The translations under genes and the position numbers were made by a program. Shown in pieces: positions 55,117 through 64,000 of a stretch of DNA of 64,000 bases (position 1 is the first letter of the stretch; each line of letters begins with the position of its first letter). The notes under the pieces were generated by a model that did no database searches, was not told where the DNA came from, and saw nothing but the letters and a program-made list of their open reading frames with translations. Source of the stretch: Dipetalonema caudispina (taxonomy: Eukaryota; Nematoda; Chromadorea; Rhabditida; Onchocercidae); contig JABVXV010000135.1 of NCBI GenBank assembly GCA_013365325.1, positions 90,837 to 154,836 on the forward strand, written 5' to 3'.

Positions 55117-57991
55117 TAAATATATATAACATATATAAAGAGGAGATTTAATGTGAAAATTGATATTAATATTAGTTGAAAAAATAAAATTTCACAGATT
55201 TCCCCAAATATTTACCGAGAAAATCCAAAAAAAAAAAAAGAAATCAGTAAATATAAAAGAAAATGTTTCATATATATATTTTAAAAAAGAAGAAAAGAAA
55301 CTTTACATCAATAAAAAGATGGAAAACACATTAAGTATGTCCTCTTTAGGTTCTAAAAGCATTCATTGATTTCATTTCCAAAGTAAAAATGGAGGGGAAA
55401 AAAAAGAAAGAAAAAAAGAATGAAATGAATTTCACACATTTATTAGCGCTTTAAAATTAATGCATATAGCGATGTATGCATATTTCATTCATTCTCATTT
55501 CATATATTTTCAATATCCTCAAAATAAAATCAAATATTCCATTTTTACTTATTATGCGTTAGCATTTCTGATCGATTCAATTATATTCATTAAGATAATA
55601 CGACAATATTATGAATTTTTCGACTGAAAATATGAATTTGAGCTCTTATGATAAAAATAAATCTGTCTTATTGAATCAAGTTATCACTCTTAAAGATTTC
55701 ATTTTAGTTTTTTAATATAAAAAAAAAAGAAAAAAACTTTGCATTCGTATTTGATTACGATAAAATCATTATCATTTATGTATTTACTTTACGTATGTAT
55801 TCTAAAAAATATCCATTAATGTTAATTTTTTACCATAATTAAGTCGTTCCATTTAATCATTCGCAATAATCTTTTTTTTTTTCGGAATACCAGTTCAGTT
55901 TTCAGAAAATAAAAATTATATAAAATTACTGATTTAAAAATAATTATTGTGATTATAACCGCGATAATATTTATTATCAAATGTTAATGACATTTATTTT
56001 TCCATCATCATACTATTATTTATCATTAATGAATATTTTTCTAATGTTATTCAAAAGTTTTTATATGCAAATATTTTACTCCCATTTGTAAAAATATCTT
56101 ATATTATAAACTATAATCAAGATTAACTGGATAAATTTAACAAACATTCCTTATTTTATGTCAATAATTGATAAATAATCCTTATTCTACAAAACATTAT
56201 AATTTCCCGTCAAATCAAAATTTACAATGAAAAATGAGAAATGGAGTTAATAGAACTCGAATAATACATCAAATATTTGACATATAAGCTATTAAAGGAT
56301 GGAAAATATTAAGTGAAGGAGTCAAAAAGGTTCTCGAAATTTTCAATCAACATTTATCAAAAAGATAGAAAGGAGGAAAAATATTGGTGAATGGATAGAA
56401 GAGAAGAGATGCATCAACAGCAAAAATATTTAATCATTTATTTTTGGATTAACAAAATCGCATTTAATGTAAATGATAAAAAAAAAGGGAGGGGAAAGAG
56501 AGAGATGAGAAAAAAAAAAAAAAACTTCAGATTGAGTTTAATATGATGGAATATATTAGCGAAATTTGACTATACCTCATTATCCTCCTGTCATTCCTTA
56601 ATTTCATCCTCTCTTATATCTTCTCATTGTAAGGAAACAGCTGTGATTATCAATGATAATCATAAAATAAAAGAAAGTATACTACTACTACTACATCAAT
56701 TAAAAAAAAAGCATACAATATCATTTATATCATTTCCTATCTATCCTAAGTTTAATGATGAGAAATTAAACTAAACAATGTACGGTATTAAAGCTAATTG
56801 ATATACGGTATCATTTACATTTCTCATCAATCATTACGATATCGGTAAGTTCAATCATAATTTTTACCCCAAAAATATGTGTAATATAATGAATATCATT
56901 TTGGAATTTTTCGAATAATATTCTCTCTAAAGCCTTGTAAAGTTCGAATTTCCATAATTATTCATAATAAATTAGGAAAAGAATATTCTGAAATTGAAAT
57001 AGTTTCTTTCATCACATAGTAGTTGAGAATTCAGTTGGAAAAAAAAAAAAAAAAACTTATAGTTGCAATTAAACAGGGAAAACGAAAGGAAAAAGGAAGG
57101 GAAAAAAATGTCCCCAAATAGAAACAAATATTGACAATTCAGGTAAATGAACCGGAAGGTTTACCATACAATCAGGAACAAATAAAAGAAACAAGGACGG
57201 ATGTGAACAGGTGAACTCATCAAATAAGATATTAAAGAATTTCTCTTTTCCATAAAATGAATTAATGATAATGCGAAGGTAAAATGACAGAGAAAAGTTT
57301 GTACAATTGAATAAATAACATAATTAGTCAATTAAATTGTACAAAAAAAAAAAAAAAGAATTTTTCTTAACTGTTATTACATCCGGCATGAAAACAAATC
57401 AAACATGGCTGTATTTTTTTACATCTTAAAAGAAAAAAAAAAAAAAACTACTTTATTCAAAAAGTAAAAAAGAAATAAAAATCAGAAAAATTATCCAAAA
57501 TTATGAAAAGATTATTCAGTAATAGACAAGAAAAAGAAATGGAAATTTAATTTATTTTTGAAATTTAAAAAAAAAAAAAAAGAAAGCTACAAAGAAATGA
57601 GACATAAGCAAATAATAAATATGCTCATATGTCCATCTTGTGAGTATATATGTTGAAGCATTTTAAATAAACTTTTTTTTTTTTTTTTCATCATTTTTAT
57701 TTCTCATTTCAATCCACCTACTAATCCTACTATATCATCGCCTTTTCATCTTTTACAATTCCTTCCTTTCATTCCTCCTTCCTCCTCCTCTTCCTTCTCC
57801 TTCTCCTTTTCATTCTTCATGCATTACATATTCAACTTACTGATAAATAATACCTTCAAGCCACGAATGCTTCAACATCCACCCACCATAAAGCTCTTTC
57901 TCCCATTCATTCATCTTATTTATTTATTTATGCATCTGTTTGTTTCAATGGGTGCACCTATTTCTGTATCTCTAAGCAGTTAATATCACAT

Positions 57992-58013
57992 ACAGACAGA
58001 CAGACAGACAGAC
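57992..58013. repeat. (GACA)n microsatellite
   Basis: Five to six copies of GACA, the same unit as the array at 54.8 kb. Confidence 0.85.
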
Positions 58014-58480
58014 GGGTTACCTACACATACTCATTTTAAGTACATCTATCTTTGCTTGTTCAATAAGCTAATAAACAGATATACACATACATCTACAATA
58101 CGTGTGTATTACGTATGTCAAACGTATCGAAGAATACGTCAATAATGAAATAATTGAATGAAAAGAAATGAGTGGTAGAACAGAATTAGTAGAAATAATT
58201 GCTTTTTGTTGAAAAATTGAAAATATTCTTTTTCTGATAAAATTAATTTCTTAAAATCATTTTCGATCAAAATTTCACGACGGGCAGTTATTTTTGGAAA
58301 GGAAAAATAAGAGAAGCAAAACGAAAAAGAAAAAGGTAAAAATTAATAAAACCCGAAATATATCTTACCCTCATTAAGGATTAATTACGAGAAAATTAAT
58401 TAAAATAGTGATAATATAATAAATAATTTTTATATTACTGAATTGCAGCAACCAAAATGATTAATAAACAAAAAGAAAAA

Positions 58481-58483
<3 letters not shown>

Positions 58484-58514
<31 letters not shown>
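58484..58514. repeat. Poly-A run
   Basis: About 31 consecutive A, the longest homopolymer in the window. On the minus strand it creates a false Phe-rich frame. Confidence 0.9.
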
Positions 58515-58517
<3 letters not shown>

Positions 58518-61127
58518 GGCATAAGAAATAAAACGGAAATAGCAATAAGCAAATAAATAAAAAAAAAAATAATTCCAAAAAAAAAAAAAAGGCAGAAAAA
58601 AATTTGATGAAAAAAATCGGAAACTAAATTTAACATTCGTAACATTCAAATGTGATACTCTTTCTGAATAATAATTAAATACTTTATGATTTCATACTTT
58701 TTTCTTCTTCACAATTTCATATTATTTATATGCAAATTTATTTCTTATTCTTTCATTTATCAATTAATGATTACATTAATTCCTTGTTTTGATTAATCTT
58801 AAGCCATATTTCTATATGACAATAGTTGGATCCTACAATAAGATCCAATTAGTTGTAGCATATTTTAAAAGTTTTCCTAAAATTAAAATATTTATATAAT
58901 AATTGAAATTTTTAAATATTTGTTATGCTATGCCATACAATATGTTTATTAACAATATTCACAGTTTATGTGAATAAAAATTTTGCATATTATATCAAAA
59001 AAAAAAAAAGAGAGAGAAATGCTAAAATATAATAATATACATAGCTTAGAGGAATCTTTAAGAAATACAAATATTTAATTTTCAAAATTTCTATCTCTCT
59101 TACATTTTAAGCATTAAAATTGGAGAAGAAAAGGAGAAAGGACAGAAAGGAAGGGAAAAGGAAAGAATGGAAGAAAAAAAGGAAAGAAAGAAAAGAATGA
59201 AATTTCATTTATGTGATGGAAATTTGAGAAGTCTAATCTTGCTAAAAGGAAAGGAATAAGAATGAATGAAAAAGGAAAGGAAGGAAAAACGAAACAAAAA
59301 AAAAAAAAATTGCTAATTTTAAGAAAAGCTACCATTTTGCCTTTAGCAACTCTCAATGCATTCTGCAAACAAAAATTTCTTGAAGTTTCATCCAAAAAAA
59401 ACCGGTTTACGACATCCAAATTCATTCTTATAATTTCAATCTCTTTCATTTTTCCTTTTTTATCGGAGAAAAAAAAAAAAAGGCCGAAGTTTTTTTATTC
59501 TTTTTTTTACCTCCAATGAATCATTTATCTTCACGGTAATTTTTATCCTTTTCTACAACAGCAATTTTAAACTTTATAGATACTCCAAATTTTCTCCCTC
59601 TATTGTTAAATTTAAAAAAAATTTAGTTTAAAATCTTCCAAATACAACGTGAAATTTAAATTAGAAAAAAAAGAAGTTTTTTTTTTTTTTTTTTTTAAAA
59701 CATAGGATGACATATATCTAAATGTTTCAATAACAACATTATACCTGAATATATGCATGTAGAAGAGAAAATAAGTATATAATAATTTGAAATATTTACT
59801 TAATCACAAATTACTAATCTGTAACAGTAACTTTTAATTCATCCCTATCATTGTTTTTACTGATTACTGTTATTTTATCCTAACCCATAAACAAACATTT
59901 TATTCTTTATAAATTATTGCAATTAATAAAATTAGAACTTCTGAAAAATTAAAATTTGATTGAAAAACAAATCGAAGACAGTCGACAAAGTTTTTTTTTT
60001 TCCTAGAAAGTAACCTATTTGAATCATTTGATGTTACTACTGATTGATATTAAATTACCGAATAAATAATCTATTTTTATTGATTGTAAATTTCAAACTG
60101 AAGAAATATTTAAAATAATCGATTTCCAAGATTTAAATTCCAATACATGTAATCGGATAGAAAAATTAAAACAGACATAAATATTAGTTTTTGTTTTCTC
60201 ATGTTTTTTCCTCATCTACAAATTCCAAGCTTTCATTTATGTTAGCATTTCAAATAAAAATATTGAAAGCCGATGTTGAAACAGGAACAAACCGATTATT
60301 GTCAATCGGTAGGTGACACAAATATAATATTATTTAGTTTAATTATCAGCTACAAACTCTCTGATCAATCCCATCCATAAATGGAAATAATTAAAACAAT
60401 AAATTACTATTGCAATAACATTTTGTTCTCATGTTGACTGATTAATTGACAAGCTTTCGTAAATAATAAAATTGACATTCACTGTCATTGTTAAATAATT
60501 AAATTCCCAAATGTGACACAATTAAAAAATTTCCGAATTTTCAAACTTAAACAATTAAACTCTTAAGCTTACATTTAAACGATCAAATTATGAGAGTTAA
60601 AATTAAAAATCCCAATAAATTTAAAAGTTTCGTTCAGTATTCTGTTATGTTACTAACAATAATTGCGTGAATGTTTTAAAATAGAAGAGCAAAAAGAGGT
60701 CAAAAATTAATTGATGATAAATTAAAAGTATTTTCCAAAACTTTCCTATCTTTGGAGTGAATTACCAATTTTAATGGTTGTTCCACTTTCTGTACTTTCC
60801 CATTTCCATGGTTATTTTATCTTTCAAGTCTTTCAATTTCGATAGTTTTCTCAATTTTCTTTTGCCTTATTATAAGCTTAATCTTCAATAACACTACTTA
60901 GTTATTCTTCGATCGAGAAGAAGATATTTCCTATTATATTTTTATTAATTTAATAAAAAAAAATTGAAATTTAGACTATAAAAAAAAGTAAGATTTAAAA
61001 ATTTTTTAAAATAAAGAAGAAGAAGAAGAGGAGGACAAAGTAGTTTCAATCAAACAGATCATCTTTTTATTAATTAAATGATCTAGCCAAACATATTAAG
61101 AAAAATTTTGAAGAAATAAAAGGATAA

Positions 61128-61254
61128 TATCATCATTACTATCACTGTCGTTAATACTACTGTATTAACATTACCATTATCATTTATATTACTATCATTA
61201 ATGTTACTATTATCACCATCATCGTTGTCATTATTATCATTATCATTGTCATTT
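61128..61254. repeat. Degenerate ATC/ATT triplet tract
   Basis: Imperfect CAT/TAT/ACT triplets over about 125 bases on the plus strand. Confidence 0.65.
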
Positions 61255-61819
61255 TAAGTGATAAAAATGGAAAGAAAATGAAAAATGATATAATCAATCA
61301 ACAGAACACACAATGATGAGATTTCCATCCAGCAAACATTACTATTAACAAACTGAAATCCTTGGAGACATTTCTTTCTTTATCTTTCTCTCTCTCTCTC
61401 TCTTTACCTCTTATAAACAGCAAAAGATTTTCAAATTTCTAAAAATATATTTTCTAACAAAAAACGTGAAATTTTAATAATTACCATCTCTTCATATGAG
61501 AGATGAAAACAAAATTATATTTGCTAATTAAGTGAAACTAAAAAAAGTTTATTAAATGATATCAAAATTTCATTCCTTTTTCTTAATTTTTCTTTTAGTC
61601 AAATTTTGAATTGTGACTTGAAAATATGAAGAACAAATTCTTAAAATTATTCAAAAAAAAAAAAAAAAGTGATGTGCCTAACATTTAATGACATAATCAG
61701 TCAAACATGCTAAAGATGGGAAATTTTAATCCCAACAAACAATCAAATTCAACCTGCAGAAAAAAAAAAAACGAAAAAATCTTCTATCCCTTAAATACGC
61801 AAAAAATTCCAGGCTTAAA

Positions 61820-61972
61820 ATTTAAACTTTGAAAACATATTCCTTTGAAATATGACTTGGAATTTCAGTGCATTCATCTTCACTACAACTTTCCTTTTCA
61901 AATTTAGACTTTAAAAATATATTCTTTGAAAATTTCAGTAGATCCATCTCTAACTACAATTTTTCTTTTTGG
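61820..61972. repeat. Imperfect tandem duplication, two copies of about 75 bp
   Basis: Both copies read AAATTTARACTTT, then ATATTCYTTGAAA, TTTCAGT, CATCTYYA and CTACAA. They start near 61820 and 61900. Confidence 0.65.
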
Positions 61973-63472
61973 ATTCACAAAAAATTTTAAATTCAAAACT
62001 AAAAACAACTAAAACTGATTTTATGAAATCAATGATAGATTGACAACATGTCTTAGTTAATTAACTTACTTATCAAAATGTATGTAAAGAAATAGAAATT
62101 AAATGATTTAAATGCGATCATTCAATGATGACAGAAGATCAGAAAAAGAAATGCAAACAAAGAAAACGTCGCAATTTCGAGTTTTTTCGAAAAAAGAAAA
62201 CATCCATCTTCAATAATTCTTTCTTACAGCTTTTATTCCTATTCGTTATTTCCATCAGATTGATATTATACCACGAATTCATAGCTATTATGGAAATTTC
62301 TCAATTGCCATAACCATTATGGATATGAAAACTATGATTTCTAAATTGTTATCATTCTTTTTTTTTCCTAGCTTATAATAGTTTTATGGAATTACAATAA
62401 TATTTCTAACATTTAATATGTGAAATATCTTATACGTCATTATTAAAAGATTTTCAAACTGTATGCATGTACAGAACGTTTTATATGTAATTATGTCATT
62501 ATGAAACTTATCAAAAAACTGTCAAACATTACATATAAAATATCATAAATCAATGAATCGGACATAAGTAATCATTTTACAATTATATAAATTATTTTGT
62601 TCCATAATTTCACGAATATAAGCGTAATGATCGGATAATTTATGATTTTAATTCAAGTAATCATAACTATAATTGTTCAAAAATTTTCAAGAATAATAAG
62701 ATTTCACAGTTTTAGGAAAATCGACGTGATATATAAGTTTACGAATAGTTACTGCTGAAAATAGCAATCCTTTCCATCCATATGTTTGCCAGAAAAAAAA
62801 AAAAAAATAAAATTATTTATCTTTCCTGACAAGCATAAGCAACCTTCCTTTTCTTTGTTTACACATGTTTAATTAATTAATTTGTCCAATTTACACAATA
62901 ACTTTAATAAAAATTAAAATTGTATCTATCGAATTAATCACTTATTTAAAAAATCTGAATATAGAATGTTGCAACAACTAATTTTGCTGTTAAATAGATT
63001 AATTAAATATTCCAATGAAAGCGAAATCAATTAATCCGATGAATGCAATCGAATTAATTTAAACTAATCTATTTATGAGCAAAGCTATTTACTATGACAA
63101 TCTATTCATATATCTCTCATTGAATTAAAATTATAATTGCATTAATTTATCAATCCTACAAACTTCTACTTACTTACTTATTATTAAAGTATAACAGGAT
63201 AATAGATATATTAATAAAATGCATAAAAAAGCAGAGAAATAGGATGAAAATCGTTGAAGCCAATTAATTGTATGAATTGAAATTATAAACTTATTTAATT
63301 TTACACCAATAATTATTCCATAATCAGTTTGATAACTTGTTGACATACAAAATCATATATAGAGATGACCAATCTCTTGGGAATATAATCATATAAATCA
63401 TCCATTTAAAAACACAACAAATGAGAAACAGAAGATAAGAAGGCGTTAAAAAAAAAATAAAAAAGCTGAAAA

Positions 63473-63556
63473 GCAACAACAATAACAATAACAACAACAA
63501 CAACAACAACGACAATAGCAACAACAATAACAACAATAATAATAATAATAATAATA
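63473..63556. repeat. (AAC)n-(AAT)n compound triplet array
   Basis: AAC triplets pass into AAT triplets over about 84 bases. Confidence 0.9.
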
Positions 63557-64000
63557 GATATGATAGGGACAATGGACAACAATAACAATAATAAATGATA
63601 AAAAAAAAAAAAAAAATAAGCGAAAAGTTAGAAATGAAATGTTCAAACATGATAAATTAATAAATTGGGTTTGAAGAATGATGGGAAAAATTATAAATTG
63701 AAATGGAAATGATAAGAAAGTGTAATATTTAAGTATGAACAAAATAAAAAAGGATTAAACAAATGGATACAACATTTTATTTTTTTTTTTGAAAAAAAAA
63801 TAAAAGAGAAAGAATGGACAAGATGATTTATGAAAGCATATGTATATGAGTTCTCACAAATAAAAAAAAAAAAAAAAAAAAAAGCACTTGCGAATGGTAA
63901 TGATTGCGTTCAAAATGAAAATATAACTTGATATTCACCCCGATAACATATATAACAAATAAAAGGGTTGAACTAAGTCTTTCAGATTACACTTGAAGTT

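Larger units (their letters stand above)
54015..64000. other. No recognised coding exon; probable lin-10 first intron or upstream region
   Basis: About 10 kb of very AT-rich DNA with many long A or T runs. I looked for a minus-strand exon ending in phase 1 to join the lin-10 exon at 54014 and found none convincing. Open frames here are driven by poly-A/T or triplet arrays. Microsatellites are listed separately. Confidence 0.5.

Noticed and set aside
58430..58649. Phe-rich minus-strand frames near 58.5 kb
   Set aside because: They are created by poly-A runs on the plus strand.
59114..59449. 111-codon minus-strand frame as a possible first lin-10 exon
   Set aside because: No suitable phase-1 donor joins it to the exon at 54014, and most of it comes from A-rich simple sequence.
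63324..63742. Long Leu/Tyr/Cys-rich minus-strand frames at the right edge
   Set aside because: They are translations of the AAC/AAT triplet array, poly-A and flanking AT-rich DNA.

Overview
The window looks like nuclear DNA of a spirurid, probably filarial, nematode. It is very AT-rich. Genes are cut by many introns with U-rich TTTCAG/TTGCAG acceptors, two start codons lie just behind splice-acceptor-like sites as expected for spliced-leader trans-splicing, and the genes are orthologs of well-known C. elegans genes. The exact genus cannot be read from the sequence.

Three protein-coding genes can be reconstructed exon by exon with reading frame kept throughout. (1) unc-73, the TRIO/Kalirin Rho-family GEF, on the minus strand from 23704 down to 8286: 31 exons, 1595 codons, covering the SEC14/CRAL-TRIO domain, the spectrin-repeat rod, the first DH-PH pair and the start of the linker. 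The SH3, second DH-PH and later domains of the long isoform were not found, so the gene probably continues past the left edge. (2) A PCMTD1/2-type protein (isoaspartyl methyltransferase fold plus SOCS-box elements) on the plus strand from 28179 to 33936: 11 exons, 928 residues, with a large acidic low-complexity insertion. (3) lin-10, the Mint/X11/APBA adaptor, on the minus strand from 54014 down to 35602: 20 exons, about 1211 residues visible, with a long low-complexity N-terminal half, a CASK-binding motif, a PTB domain and two PDZ domains. Its first coding exon lies upstream of 54014 and was not identified.

Layout: 1-8100 holds no recognised coding exon and is probably unc-73 intron. unc-73 and the PCMTD gene are head to head across about 4.4 kb (23.8-28.2 kb). 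The PCMTD gene and lin-10 are tail to tail across about 1.7 kb (33.9-35.6 kb). 54-64 kb is AT-rich sequence with simple repeats, probably first intron or upstream region of lin-10.

The genes do not form a pathway module. unc-73 drives Rac/Rho signalling in axon guidance and cell migration. lin-10 sorts receptors with LIN-2/LIN-7. The PCMTD protein is likely a Cullin-RING ligase adaptor. No transposon coding region, tRNA, rRNA, CRISPR array or prokaryote-like system was seen. The most interesting observations are two apparent GC-AG introns in the unc-73 GEF region, a SOCS box in the PCMTD protein whose two halves lie about 650 residues apart, a stop codon that doubles as a 3' splice site in the same gene, an alternative short first exon in lin-10, and several small tandem repeat families in lin-10 introns.
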